The notes below the pieces were generated by a model that saw only the letters and a list, made by a program, of their open reading frames with translations, was not told the DNA's origin and did not search any database. Positions 1-14,636 of a DNA stretch of 64,000 nt are shown in pieces. Position 1 is the stretch's first letter, and each line of letters opens with the position of its first letter. A program made the translations under genes and the position numbers. The DNA is taken from assembly GCA_017163975.1 (NCBI GenBank), contig JAFFSR010000239.1:3100001-3164000 (forward strand), in the 5' to 3' direction. The stretch comes from Anastatus disparis. Its lineage: Eukaryota; Arthropoda; Insecta; Hymenoptera; Eupelmidae.

Positions 1-250
1 TAGTTATTTTTCAAATTCAATCATGCCGCATTATATTTTTTTTTCTTTCAATCAGTCATACGCGCTTGTTATCTTTGTTACCACAGTTATCGATAACGTC
101 ACAACTGAAATAGATGGGGCAAAAAGATAGTACATCGAAAAGTTTGACGAAAAAAAAACATAATACGAGGAAAATATGGTTAAAATACAAAAAAATTAAA
201 AAAAGGAACTAAATAAAAAAAAACGGTAGTGGATTAACATTGTCATTCAG

Positions 251-478
251 CTTTGGGGGGTAATTATATTGCAACATTGGAGCAGCGGCAGCAAAATTTT
301 CATTCACTTTAAGCTGTTGGCATCGATCAAACGTGTCAGAAACTCTGACGCCAAAGTTCCAGGGAAACTGGCAGGGGTATGGAGTAATTGGAAAATTATG
401 CTAATTGACAGGCCTTTGCGCGATAAGGTTTATAATACAAGAATTTACAATGAACTCATGCTGGATGAAATGCAATAA
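251..478 (+). CDS. possible 3'-terminal coding exon of an unidentified gene (partial)
   Basis: An open frame runs from a possible splice acceptor (AG at 249-250 after a short pyrimidine stretch) to a TAA stop at 476-478, about 75 codons. Its codon composition is more balanced and GC-richer than the flanking A/T-rich DNA, and the product is mixed charged/hydrophobic, with a Trp-rich stretch (WSNWK) and the C-terminus ELMLDEMQ. The stop codon overlaps an AATAAA polyadenylation hexamer at 475-480, which fits the end of a transcript. I do not recognise the family. If real, the rest of the gene lies left of the window. There is no good ATG at the start of the frame, so an internal or last exon is more likely than a single-exon gene. 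It could also be chance. Confidence 0.3.
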   Translation, partial: LWGVIILQHWSSGSKIFIHFKLLASIKRVRNSDAKVPGKLAGVWSNWKIMLIDRPLRDKVYNTRIYNELMLDEMQ

Positions 479-761
479 AAATAATTCATGAATTTCACAA
501 TTTTTCTTTTTAGATACCAAGAAATTTTTAAGTTTTATTGCATTACAATTAATAGCTTAATTATTTATTTATAAAAATTTTATCATTTTCTTTTTTTTAT
601 TATTTCAATAAGTTAATTAATTTTCACTAATTGAATCATTGAAATAATACGAATTCCCTTTGGTAATTAGAATAATTTATAAATAATATGCTACATATCA
701 TCAATAATTATTGCGTGAAATATACGGTGAAATTTAACATTAATGGGATATCAAAACGATA

Positions 762-1028
762 ATTCTGTGGCGTTAAGGAAAAAGGGCATAAGTCACATTT
801 TTTTCGAAAATCAAGATAACATTATTTTTATATTTTTTAGATGTTATTCTAACAATTTGAAAACGATTTGATTACTAACAATTATTTTTTCTAGTATAAA
901 AATATATTTGAAAAAGGCCATATGTCAATTTTCAGACCATAAATTTACTTAAAGACATAAGTTCAAATCACAATATCTCGAAAACTTTCTGAAGTTACTT
1001 GTGCCCTTTCTCCTTAACGCCACAGAAT
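762..1028. mobile_element. MITE with about 35-bp terminal inverted repeats, TA-flanked
   Basis: The left end reads ATTCTGTGGCGTTAAGGA and continues into AAAGGGCA. The right end (990-1028) is its reverse complement with about one mismatch over the first 27 bases, and similarity continues into AAGT. TA dinucleotides sit immediately outside both ends (760-761 and 1029-1030), as expected of a Tc1/mariner-type target duplication. The 267-bp interior is AT-rich with no coding capacity, so this is a non-autonomous element. Superfamily assignment rests only on the TA duplication and is tentative. Confidence 0.75.
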
Positions 1029-1169
1029 TACTCTTAATTTGAATAATTTTTAATATAACGTAATCATTATCAAAATTAGGGAATTAAAATAGATAAGCTT
1101 TATGTTTTTGGCAAAAAACAAAATTCAGATAGAACAAAATTTTTTCAATTTTAATTTGATTAGAATTCT

Positions 1170-1460
1170 TTGATCCGTTTACAGTAATCTTTTTCATAAG
1201 CATTTTAAACTAAAATTTATAATATAATTTGTTTCTTATAAATTTTAAAGCAAAAAATAAAAAAAAATTTAATTTATCCTATTTTTAATTTTTTAAAGTT
1301 ACAAATAATATTTAAAAAAAATATATATTAATCGCAAAAATATATTCTCTATTATACGAAAATTATGTCTCAAATTCTCTGATAAACTTTAATTTAATTA
1401 TAATAAGTTACGCCAAAAGTAGTTTGGCTACTATAATAACAAAATAAATTTAGCGAGTTA
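1170..1460 (+). repeat. diverged dispersed repeat, copy 1 (also at 8640-8900)
   Basis: Shares a colinear series of words with 8640-8900: TTTTTCATAAGCATTTTAA, then a poly-A rich part, TAATATTTAAAAAA, AAAATATATTCTCTATTA, and finally GCCAAAAGT. Similarity is broken by indels. No coding content. Confidence 0.5.
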
Positions 1461-2159
1461 ATATTAGACTAATGAAGATGTTTCGATCAATTATATTAGT
1501 AATTAACTTTACAATTAAAACAGCTATCAAACATTAAACGGTAATTTTAAATATAAATAAAATAAAAAAGAATATCTGAATGTCACTGATCTTATCATGT
1601 ATAAAGTCAAGCTATTCCAAATAAATATTTCAAAAAGTTGAGAAAGGAAAATTTAAAAATACATCAAAAACCACATCTTGTAAAATCGTAATATTTATTC
1701 GAGATTTGCATTACACGTTCATGTCTTGTTAGTAGTAAAACAGATATACAGAGAAACTGAAAATCGGTGCTTAATTCGTGAATATACGTATATAGTATAT
1801 ATAAATGTGTATATATAGAATAGGTTTTAGTGTAGCCGCGCTCAAGCATATCTCAATGATATTTGCACGGTATCTTGCGCATTATGCACTTTGTACTTGA
1901 CTATGATTGACGTGGATGCACTGCATAATTTCTTTGGTCATATATATATAACGCATGACTTGAAATCCCGTATATATGCGCTTATTTTCACTCGAGCGTG
2001 GACACAAGCCAGAAGGTTCTACATCACTTAATGTCCCTTATTCATTCATTCATTGATATTTCTGTCAATGCTATATTTAGTTTTTACTATTGTTAAGCAT
2101 TAATTTTACATAAGATTATATTGAATTAACTTTTTAACACATTTTGTTGACACCCCGTG

Positions 2160-2600
2160 AAAAAATGATTTTTATATAGTCATATATAATTGTATATGAT
2201 TTTAATATAAAATTATATTTGAAAAATACATGATCAAAAAGTCCATATGGCTATGTATAATTATACTTGGTTTTATAAACTCATAAGTATTCTGTATATA
2301 ATTCCTTACGATATTCATTATTTTACAAAACTTTTATATATAAACAAATATTATTATAGATAATTGAATAAGAATATAAATTTACTAATAGATGATCAAT
2401 GAATCATATATAAGTATATATAATTATATATGATTGCATCTAATAATTCTATAATATTGTGCGGAATTATATATAAACATTTCTGAGTTTATAAGAGTAA
2501 ATACAATGATATATGATTATGCATTATATAAGTCTATAAGTGATTATGTATGATATTACCTACAATCATATATATGATCATATATGATTATACAGAAATG
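2160..2600. repeat. AT-rich block of recurring TATATGATTATA-type words
   Basis: The words ATATATGATTATA, TATATAATTATA and ATCATATATGAT recur many times in both orientations without a fixed period. Many are self-complementary, so the block could fold into small cruciforms. It looks like decayed simple-sequence DNA. Confidence 0.4.
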
Positions 2601-2913
2601 ATTTTATTCAGAAAATCAATAACTTTTCAGACAAAACGCATGGAAAATATTTATTCATAAAATTTACGATGTCTGTAACTACAATTGAGGAATGTGTAGT
2701 TTTATTTTATAGATACGTTAAATATTATTAAACACATATGAACAACATTTAAAGTTTTGTCGATAATTTTTACTATAACGGCAATAATTTTTCTAGCAGA
2801 TTTTGTCAGAATAATTAAAAAGAAATATTGCTGTAATTTTTATGTAGAATTTTATTGTAACTTTTATAAGAAAATTCTCTTCCTGTATTATAAATTAAGA
2901 ACTGAAGTAAACT

Positions 2914-2918
2914 GTATA

Positions 2919-2971
<53 letters not shown>
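2914..2971. repeat. (TA)n microsatellite
   Basis: Almost uninterrupted TA dinucleotide run with one GTG interruption near its left end. A tyrosine/isoleucine reading frame over it is an artefact of the repeat. Confidence 0.95.
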
Positions 2972-2974
<3 letters not shown>

Positions 2975-4044
2975 TACACGCATATTAATTTACGTGATTA
3001 ACGTAAATGTGTGTCATGATTAGCTCTGTAATTAAGGTCTCATATTAGTTTAGTATTTAAATATCGATCAAGATAAAATTATGATTAAACGTAAAATGTA
3101 ATATCAGTCACGCTCAGAGTTTCTAATAAGAATTTTCGTCAACAGTATTAAATTAAGCAATAATGCGTTTTAAATAACGATTATAATTCTCTTTAATGTA
3201 ATCATAGTAACCCGAATCAAGCTTTATTTGAATTTTGATTGATTAACGTTTATTTATGTTTTATTGTTTATGTATGTAAATGTATTTAAAGTTACTATTA
3301 TAAAAATACCGCTTTGATACATTAGTATTTAGCTTTTATAAATTTCAATTGTATATTCTTTTAGCTATGCATAAATTTGTATTTATAAAAAAATCATAAG
3401 AATATGTTATTTGTATTTCAGAAACATTTACTTATAAATCTTAAAAATACCCAGATTTGGAAAATATTATTCTATATTTTATTTGTTTGTACTTACTTAT
3501 TGAATCTATTTCGAAGTTGATTCAAAATATTATGATATTATGCATATATTTTTCAAAAGAGAAGTTAAATTAAAAGAAAAAAGTTTTTTAATTAAATATA
3601 CGCATGTAAATAAAACCATGTTTTATAAATAAGTATATTTTGATTAATATTTATTAAAAACATACTTTGATAATGTTATTTTAAAAAATATTCTTTTGAC
3701 CAGTACAAAGTTTTCTCTGTAAGAAAGAAAAATAAACAATATAAAATTTATAAAATATATACTATAAAAATCATAATAAAATGTTTTTAGAAATGTAAAC
3801 AATGCAAGAAATTTACAATGGAATTTAATCGATTATAATTATTATTGTTTGGTGCACATTAACAATACATAAATAAACAAACAAATTTAAATATTTACCA
3901 AAATCAGAGTAACAATTTCACATTAATCTAATTTAAAAAAAACTTAAAAAGACTAAACGAGTATAACAAAATTCCAAATGCTCTTAGACTTATCGGCATC
4001 GTAATTCGTGTTAGATAGGTAGTAAATCACATCTCCGACAATTA

Positions 4045-4048
<4 letters not shown>

Positions 4049-4088
<40 letters not shown>
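4049..4088. repeat. (TA)n microsatellite
   Basis: Perfect TA run of about 40 bp followed by CATACATG. No gene overlaps it. Confidence 0.95.
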
Positions 4089-4092
<4 letters not shown>

Positions 4093-5389
4093 CATGTTGC
4101 ATGTACTATGGGTGTTGCCTTGTGTATACTTAGATACATCAGATTCAACATTGTATGCGCTGTAAATCCTATCACTAGTGACCGGAAATTCATGGAGAGG
4201 AAATCTAGCACCAAAACTCAAGATAATCTTATTTATAGATAAGTGTGTTAAGCCTCTATATACCTTTTTATCATCAGCAAATAAAACAAATGAAAATGGA
4301 TTTTATATAATTCAAAATACATTCTGATATATACTTTCATATTTGTATGTTATTATGTTATTTAAATTTAAAATATTTACTTATTGCTTTTTACGTTTTA
4401 TATAAAAATACATAAAATATATAATGCGAATATGAATTTCAAATTGACACATTAAAAAAGTTTCTTTTAAAAACATGTTTAAAAAGTTTGTATATACACA
4501 GCGACAGCTATTTCCTTTTTTTTCTCTTCTTTTAGTAGAATTCCATTTGTTCTAATTATATTTTCCTTCATCTAAATACTTACGGAGAATATAAATATTT
4601 TCTCTTTTTTAATTCAAACAGTATATGCGAGAACGTTATTGCGCACTGAAAATTTTAATAAGATTTTTCAAAATTAAATTTAAACATCCGCCGTGAGCTT
4701 ATAAAGTAATAAATTTCAAGACAAACAAGAAAACATCGAGCAGAAAGAAAACAAAAGCTTAAATTAACATTTTCTTATTAAATTTATTTTTTTCTAAATG
4801 CACAAACAAATGCGTATATAGTTCGGTAGTAAGGATAATTGGCTTTATGGTTTAGGATAATCGATAGTGACGGGTTATCAGGAATGTTGGCTAATAGTTC
4901 GGCGCCTTGTATACATTGGGATGCAGAGTAGTAAGAGAGAGATGCGTGGGTGTGGGCTGTTTCCGATAACGATGAATTATCCCTAGCGTGCCTCGAGAAA
5001 GAGAGAGAGAGAGAGAACAAGAGAATGAGAAAGCTTTGTCAACCGATCGTCCGATGATTCAAATCCAATGTACTATATAACTATATAGAATTGTCTTTGT
5101 CTATTGAACTAAGCATCCTATTGATATTAATCCTTTTAATTTTTGCTTCTTTTTTTGATTTGGTTCATTTTTTTAATGCTACCGCGAATGGTGTATTCAA
5201 GAACTTTGTTTTCTAATTAACTTTGTTGATTGGATATTTCAGCAAAAATTTTGGTTGATTATTACTTTATCGATTTTCATTGTATACGTTGCTTAAAAGA
5301 TGCTTCAAACAGATTGTAAAGAAACTGTATTTTATTCTTTTATTTTTTATAGTTTATTCAATCTTACACAAGACAGAAATTTAATTAAT

Positions 5390-5585
5390 TTTTTTTATTA
5401 ACTTCACTGTATTTATGTTATCATCACAATGCTAATTAGCGACGGAAGTCGTCAATGTGTTTGTGCACAAGGCACATGAAACGTATAGTGGTGCTTGTAT
5501 CGATCACCCACCGTGAGCGGGATTCGAACTCGGGACCTCGAGATTATGAATCTATCGCTCTATCGAGTGAGCTACCGACGACCTC
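5390..5585 (-). repeat. tRNA-Met-derived SINE, copy 1 (reverse orientation)
   Basis: Read on the - strand, the head (about 5585 to 5512) resembles a tRNA: an A-box-like TAGCTCACTCGA, an anticodon loop TTCATAA (CAT, methionine) and a perfect B box GTTCGAATC. It is followed by a tRNA-unrelated body containing AAGCACCACT, a TTTGTG word and GTCGCTAATTAGCAT, then a short tail. The same head and body occur at 23041-23235, and the body alone occurs in a trypsin intron (6648-6770). It sits about 200 bp upstream of the trypsin start. Confidence 0.8.
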
Positions 5586-5729
5586 AATTTCCTCAATTTT
5601 AGCGATTATATTAATGATCGGAAGAATGAGAATAAAATAGTTTAATTTTAATGATTATTATTCTCGGATAATATATAAACAAAGCAGGAAAATTTTTAAT
5701 GCTTCGAGGTACATCAATTAACCGAGATC

Positions 5730-5766
5730 TTTAAAAGAGCACTGCCTTTCATAAACAATAGACAGT
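5730..5766 (+). promoter_or_regulatory. predicted core promoter of the trypsin gene
   Basis: A TATA-like TTTAAAAG at 5730-5737 lies about 33 bp upstream of an insect initiator-like ACAGT at 5762-5766. The 5' leader before the ATG at 5785 would then be about 20 nt, typical of insect digestive-type protease genes. The position is inferred, not shown. Confidence 0.45.
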
Positions 5767-5784
5767 CGTCTTACAAGTGTCATT

Positions 5785-8558
<2,774 letters not shown>

Positions 8559-8639
8559 ACGTATATTTTTTTTTTTGTTTTGTTTTTTGGATGAACCAAC
8601 AATTTATACTATTTCTTTTTAACAGATCAATGATCACTG

Positions 8640-8900
8640 ATTTTCTTTTTGAACCCACTCAATGCAACTTTTTTCATAAGCATTTTAAGCTAAAATTTTT
8701 AGACAAAAAAAGCAAAGAAAAAAAAATTGAAAATTGATCTATCATTTTTTTTTGTTTTTAAAAGTTATAAGTAATATTTAAAAAATTTTTTTCGACAAAA
8801 ATATATTCTCTATTAAATGAAGCTTATGCTTGAATTTTCCTTAATTTTTTGATTAACTTTAAATTATTGCCAAAAGTGCTTTGAATAGTGAGTGGGTTAA
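8640..8900 (+). repeat. diverged dispersed repeat, copy 2
   Basis: Colinear with 1170-1460 in the same orientation, in the immediate 3' flank of the trypsin gene. See the first copy for the shared words. Confidence 0.5.
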
Positions 8901-10355
8901 TCTTCCAAAATAATATCTTTTTTTATTTAAAAATTCTGGTGTAAAATAAATTATTTTTTATGTTTTTTAATAAATTTTTATCAATCAAATGAAAAAAGAA
9001 AAAGTGTGTTGGCTTTTATTACTTTATTTAATTTTAACGTGCTGTTTGCTATAGGTACATGTGGTATGTGTAACGTACTAAACGAAATTCCGTTTGAAAT
9101 TACTGGGAAACTAACGTTTTACGAAGTTGAATAAAAGTAAATATTCGCAGAGAGCATTAAAATTCTAAAAATTCAATCCTAAAATTTTTTCAAACTACAT
9201 ATTTTTACTTCCCTTTTATATATATATATATTTTTTATAAAATTGAAAATTTTATTTCCTTTTTTTTTACAAAGTGAATCCAAACTTACAATTACAAATT
9301 GTGTAATCGCTATATAAGTGAAAAAAAAGAGGAAAAAAAGTCTGACGTTTGAGAATTCAGGCTAGATGCTGCTGCACAAGAATGTCCGTATTAACAAGGC
9401 CATTTGTATTATATACGAAGCGGATGTTATAATACACACAGAGAGAACGCGATTGTGAGAGCTAGTGGTACGTCCTTTCTCTGTCTCGGTTCTAATATGG
9501 ATTGTTATATAGGAATTGGTACGATCGTAGTTATGTTCTTCTCTTGCCAAAGTGTATATATACATATCTCTGTGTGTATGTGTGTGTGTATTTGTACGTC
9601 TGTACGTATTGTCTAGTATTAGTAATTGGCATTATGAGACTGGGGTGCCGGTGTTGGAATATAATCGATAATACGCGTGTAGTGCTATCAGAGAACGTTA
9701 ACTAATAGTTCAGCACCTTGCTATACATCCTATATACCGATTTTCAAACGTATACATATATACGCACATAGAGAGAGAGGAAAACCTTCTCTCTATACCC
9801 CTTGTATATGTAACAATGAGTTATGAGTCTGGGCTTTAGTTATAGACCCTTTTGTCGCAGGCAAGTCCAACAAATGCGCGTGTATTGCTTTGCCAAACTA
9901 GCCGCTAGCAACTATTTCGTTCGCCATTTATTTTTAAAAAATTTATGAAAATAAAAAGTTTAATATTATTGATGAGGAATTTTCATTTTTATGATGATAT
10001 TTGCCAAATTGATTCTTTAACGAATTCTGCTAATGTGACGTTAATGACAGTTTCATAATTAATGCAGATTAAATAAAGGAAATTATCGTCTCGATGTTTT
10101 TTCTAGGCTATTTTCATTTTTAAATGAATTTCCAATGCTTTTATTGAGATAATTTTTATGAAATATAAGCGACAAATTTATAATCATGAGCTCATTCTGT
10201 CAGCGCTTTATCTGGAATTAAAATAGATATTTTAAATATTTAATGAAAACCTTAATAATATTTAGAAAAAAAAAATTATTGTTAAAAATAATCAACAAAT
10301 AAATCAATAATTCGTTTAGGCTTGGTTGTGGAATGAGATATGATGAGCCGCGAAT

Positions 10356-10646
10356 TTGGGAATCACTGTGTACTCCTATACGATTGATTCTAGCTATGAG
10401 CGGAGTGACGTAATTTTTGTGTGTGATGATTTACTTAATAAATTTGTAACTTTTGTTCCTAATAGACATTCTAGACATGTAAGAGATTATTTTATTATTC
10501 CTCACTTTGCTCATAACTATTTGATTCATTCTCCTTCATTGCGGCTGACTTTGATTTGTAATAGTAATTAAAACTGGCTTGATCTTAATTCTGATAGTTT
10601 GTATGCAGTATGTACTAAATCTAAGCGCATTCTCGTATATGTATGA
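10356..10646 (+). pseudogene. 3' end of a non-LTR retrotransposon reverse-transcriptase ORF (decayed)
   Basis: The translated frame carries the pattern typical of the extreme C-terminus of jockey/CR1-like polymerase ORFs: a DVIFVCDDLLNKF helix, then SRHVRDYFIIPHF, then NYLIHSPSLRLTLICN. An in-frame TAA at 10569-10571 interrupts it, but the frame continues for 24 more codons (NWLDLNSDSLYAVCTKS) to a TGA at 10644-10646, as in related elements. No 5' part, endonuclease or palm-domain motif is present, so this is a 5'-truncated dead copy. The match is by recalled family pattern and has not been searched. Confidence 0.6.
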
Positions 10647-11739
10647 TTATTTATGAAATTTTATTTGAATCTATATACCTACTGAACTTAATTTTTGTAT
10701 TATTTTTTGTATTATGGGCTTTTACTCGTTAAAATTAATTTTAAAAAATATAAAAGTTTTTTAAACAATTTAACGAAATTTACATAATGAACATTCTTTT
10801 GAAATTTGCTAGGAATTTTTCAAAAAGTTTTTTAGAATTTTCGAAAATAACAAACAACTTTTCGAATAGCAAAATTTTGTAAAAACAGTAATTCTAATGA
10901 TTTACTCATCGCTATTAAAAATTCTTTTTGAAAGTTGAATACGCAACTAGGCTGTTAAAATAATTCTAATATTTAATATTAATTATAAGCTTTTTTCTGT
11001 TTCATTATTACGATTTTCTTTAAAATATGTGTATTTTTAATTTCACAACAAAATGTAAAGTACTAAATTCATAATAAAGGCAATAAGTTCATTAACAAAA
11101 TTAAAAAAAAATCAACTCATTAACCATTCATTACATCGAAATGTAAATTCATATTACATGAAACAACATAAATAATGTTTAAATGATGAAACAAAAATAA
11201 ACTCGCGTGAAGGATTAAAATTTTAATGCCCTTTATATTCAATCGAATATTTAAGTTAGCTCTCCACGCTTAACATTTATCCACCGATCAAATATATTAT
11301 TATCGTATCATAAACATTTTTCAATTAGTTCCTCGCATTATTTTTCTTTCTCCAGAGTCCCCTTTACCGATTTCATTCGGTTATTATTTTTTATCCATAA
11401 ATAATATGTTATTGCCAAGTGTCCAAAAATATGAGAATAAAAAAAAATGTGTGTATATATATACATGGGAAAAACAAGTCGGTAATCTATGCTTGTTGGT
11501 ATGCGTAACGCGTCGGTGTGTCGAAAAAAAAAAAAAAAAAATAAAGAGTCGTACGAGCATGAAATAATCAGCGACGCTTTTGTATTTGTGTCGATGTTAC
11601 CAATTTGTGTATACACACACATAAACGTATGTATGTATATATACGGATAAAAATATTTCGCGAGCAATTTTTTTTTCCAACAGCATACACTCGAGCTAGC
11701 TTGGGAGATATCCCTTGAGGCCTCTATAAACTGACTGTT

Positions 11740-13180
11740 ACTACTGCTCGTTTCTCTCTCATATTCTCTCTTTCTCTCTAGCAAAACCGTTCGACGGCTT
11801 GTTACGCCCTTAAGGTCCCGTGCGCGGAAAGACACGAAAATTGAAAATCCCACGAGGGGCTTGGAAAACAAATTTTTAACCCATCTTTTCCTTTTTTTCT
11901 TCCATCCATCTCTTACTTTTTTTCTCTCTCTCTGTCTCATCCATGGTTATATAATATTATACAAACTCATCTGTTTCTATATACTCCACGAAAGCTTATA
12001 AGAGAAATATATATAAACCATAACAAGCGCTTGAGTAACAAAAAAAGGAGAGAGAAAAAACAAGAAAATATAAAAAATGAGCCTACGGGAATGAAAAAAT
12101 TAAGTACTACACAAGTTGTTTATAATAGAATAGATGAACATCCTTTTGTTAGTGTATAATACCCTTCTAGCACTTTTGTATATTTACACGTTGGTAAAAA
12201 GAAAGAATAGAATCAATATCCACATGAGTGAACGAAAGAAAATTGTATAGTTTTTCTCTCGCAAACACACACACACTCGCGCGTGCACAGCCACGCATAC
12301 CCACATGTCAGAGTATTATTCTTTTATTTTCTTTCTTTTTTTCATCTCTCATACGCTTGTTCGTTATCTAGATTCGCGAGTTGTTGCAAGCCAGTTTTCT
12401 CTCATTCTCTCTCTCCAGATTCTCTCGTAGTAACGTTGCCATACCACTGCAAAGAGTATACCCTACAATCCTCCGTGAAATTGGAAAAATTTCAGTAGCC
12501 CTTGACAGACGAATTGCTTATAGAAACGTTGAGAAATATAATATCGGTCGGTTTTCGTTTCTTGTTTAGCTTTAGTTCTTTCTTACCAGAGAAAAACCCT
12601 TCTCTCTCTCCAAATCATCTTCAATTTTTCTTCAAGACTACTATCTCTAGTATATAGATTAACTAACTACAAATCTCGCATCTTCTCTTTCACAAAAAAA
12701 AGAAAAAAAAATTCAATTTTTAAACCCACACGTACGTATAATCCTTTGTTCGAATCCTATAGATATATAAATACAGATATACAAATTGGAAGAGAAAGGA
12801 TTAACGATGTTTCCGGCTGTGCATTGTATTTTGTCGTATAAGAGAGGGTAGAATGACAGTGACGAGGCGTAATTATTCGCGATCGGAAGCTCTCTCTTCT
12901 AGGGGGCTCTCCCCCCTCGAGGCGATAAATTAAATGCGGCTTCGCGGATCGTGTGTCTGTATTTATGACTTATCGCTTTACTCTCGTTTTACTCTATTTG
13001 CTTCTCTTTCACTTGTACTCGTCTCCCTTTAATTCCATCCAAAAATCATCTCATCTTCCATCTTTCTCTTTCTACTTCTCGTTATAATGAATATACATCA
13101 TAATCTGACCGTCGGATACTCAAATTACTATCCTTTTCATTATCTATCTCTCCGTAGCCTTTGTTTTCTCTCTCTTAGCC
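11740..13180. repeat. pyrimidine-rich low-complexity block
   Basis: Recurrent CT/TTTCT tracts on the + strand, separated by short GC-richer patches (for example around 12880-12950). No supported exon. Confidence 0.5.
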
Positions 13181-14129
13181 TTTATACTCCTTGGATTAAT
13201 TTATGCATGAAGTACTTGATACGAGAGGTACGAAGAGAGTTAAACTTGTAAATGCCTGAAACTGTATGATCTAAATTGAGATTAAGGTGTCTAGAGTGCA
13301 AAGCTTCTTTTCTTTCGTGAAAATCTTTATTCTCTTCTACTCTTATAGAGTTTATTTGCACAGACATTATTTTTCATTTATAATTTGTCTTTTTTTTTGA
13401 CATCGAATTTTTAATTTTATTGTTATTTAAGTAACGTTCAATTACCGTATTTTTGGTTAAAAATTCATATAAAATATGAATTTTAAAAATATTTATTGTT
13501 AACACAGAAAAGGTGATGGTGGAACGATTGTGTCAAAAAACATAATTTACGTTAAAAAGGCTGATGCGCTATACTCTAAATTGGTCGTAAATAATTTTTC
13601 AGTTTTGGTAGAATTTTTGTACCACAACGTAAAGTTGTTGCGCCAACATAACGCACACTAGCATATCATATGTGACAGAATAACCGTCATCACGAGTGCT
13701 TTATATTAATATTTTGATGGATTATTTAAATGAATATTTGAAATGGATGCTTTTTTGTAACGTACAGAAACTTAATTATATATTTTACTATTTATCAATT
13801 CATTATTACATTTATAATAAAATTTCCCCCCGTATATATTAGTTAATATTCTTGAATTTCAAACTTTTTATCTTTTTAAATTTATATATAAATTTATATA
13901 TAATAAGTTTTTAAGATATTAAATTGAATATTGTTATTTCTGTTTTAATTACCCTGAGAACTATTTGCATGCTTTGTAAATGCAGAAACATCTTTGTTGA
14001 GATAAATAATATCCTAATTCATTTTATAAAATTTAAATAATTCATTATAAAATCTTTTTTCTATCTTATTATTTTTCCTTCGAAATAATATATTATTCTA
14101 TTTCATTTCTCTTGTTTTATTTTAACCAA

Positions 14130-14190
14130 TCGTCTTATCTTGATGACAAATTCTTGCCATCAATTTTCACATATAATATACAAGCTTAGC
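14130..14190 (+). repeat. dispersed repeat fragment, copy 1 (also near 24050-24110)
   Basis: Shares ACCAATCG, CTTATC and GATGACA, then a variable short stretch and CCATCAATTTTC, with 24050-24110 in the same order and orientation. Confidence 0.45.
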
Positions 14191-14535
14191 ATAACCTAAT
14201 TGATTCTATTATAAAAATTGACAGCAATTGACGTATCCGTTACGTCTGTTATTAATTTTGGAATAATTTTTCTACCACATTTGTAGATTGAATACGGTTT
14301 AAGAAGAAGAACTAAAATAAAATTCAGTATTTAAATTTTTTTTGCTAGACTTAAAGGATTTAAAAATTGATATTCCACAGCGTATACACATATCCAGAAA
14401 TTCAACTTTAACGTATTCTACTTTAATAAATAACCAGCAAGATTTTCATTCAGACATTAATTAAATAGTAATAAAAAAGGACAATGATGAATAAATTGGA
14501 GTAATATGATTTCTTTCGTTAAATATAAAAAGATT

Positions 14536-14541
14536 TTTATT
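14536..14541 (-). terminator. candidate polyadenylation signal of the protease homologue
   Basis: TTTATT on the + strand is AATAAA on the - strand, about 100 nt past the stop codon of the gene ending at 14637. Confidence 0.4.
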
Positions 14542-14636
14542 ATACTGAATTGTTTTAATCTAACAATTATAATCAACATCCATAAATAAATCGCTTAATT
14601 ATCCTTAAAGCTTTTCTCAGTCCAAATACGGCGTGT

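Larger units (their letters stand above)
479..5729. other. intergenic, AT-rich, with MITE, TA microsatellites and a SINE
   Basis: No gene supported. It holds the TA-flanked MITE at 762-1028, a diverged repeat at about 1170-1460 that recurs at 8640-8900, an AT-rich block (2160-2600) full of TATATGATTATA-like words, two TA microsatellites (2914-2971, 4049-4088), a GA tract at about 4998-5015 and a reverse-oriented SINE at 5390-5585. Reading frames here are short and follow the microsatellites. Confidence 0.6.
8559..14636. other. intergenic space between the two convergent S1A genes
   Basis: No intact gene seen. It holds the 3' flank of the trypsin, the second copy of a diverged repeat (8640-8900), the decayed retrotransposon end at 10356-10646, and several pyrimidine-rich low-complexity blocks (11.7-13.2 kb). 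The longest open frame here, at 11338-11940 on the - strand, runs through poly-T and CT tracts and is not credible as a protein. Confidence 0.6.

Noticed and set aside
2757..3023. 88-codon frame over the TA microsatellite
   Set aside because: A run of alternating Ile/Tyr is the translation of TA repeats.
11338..11940. 200-codon open frame on the - strand
   Set aside because: Includes a poly-Phe run from an A-homopolymer and CT-tract-encoded Arg/Glu/Lys stretches; no domain or splice context.
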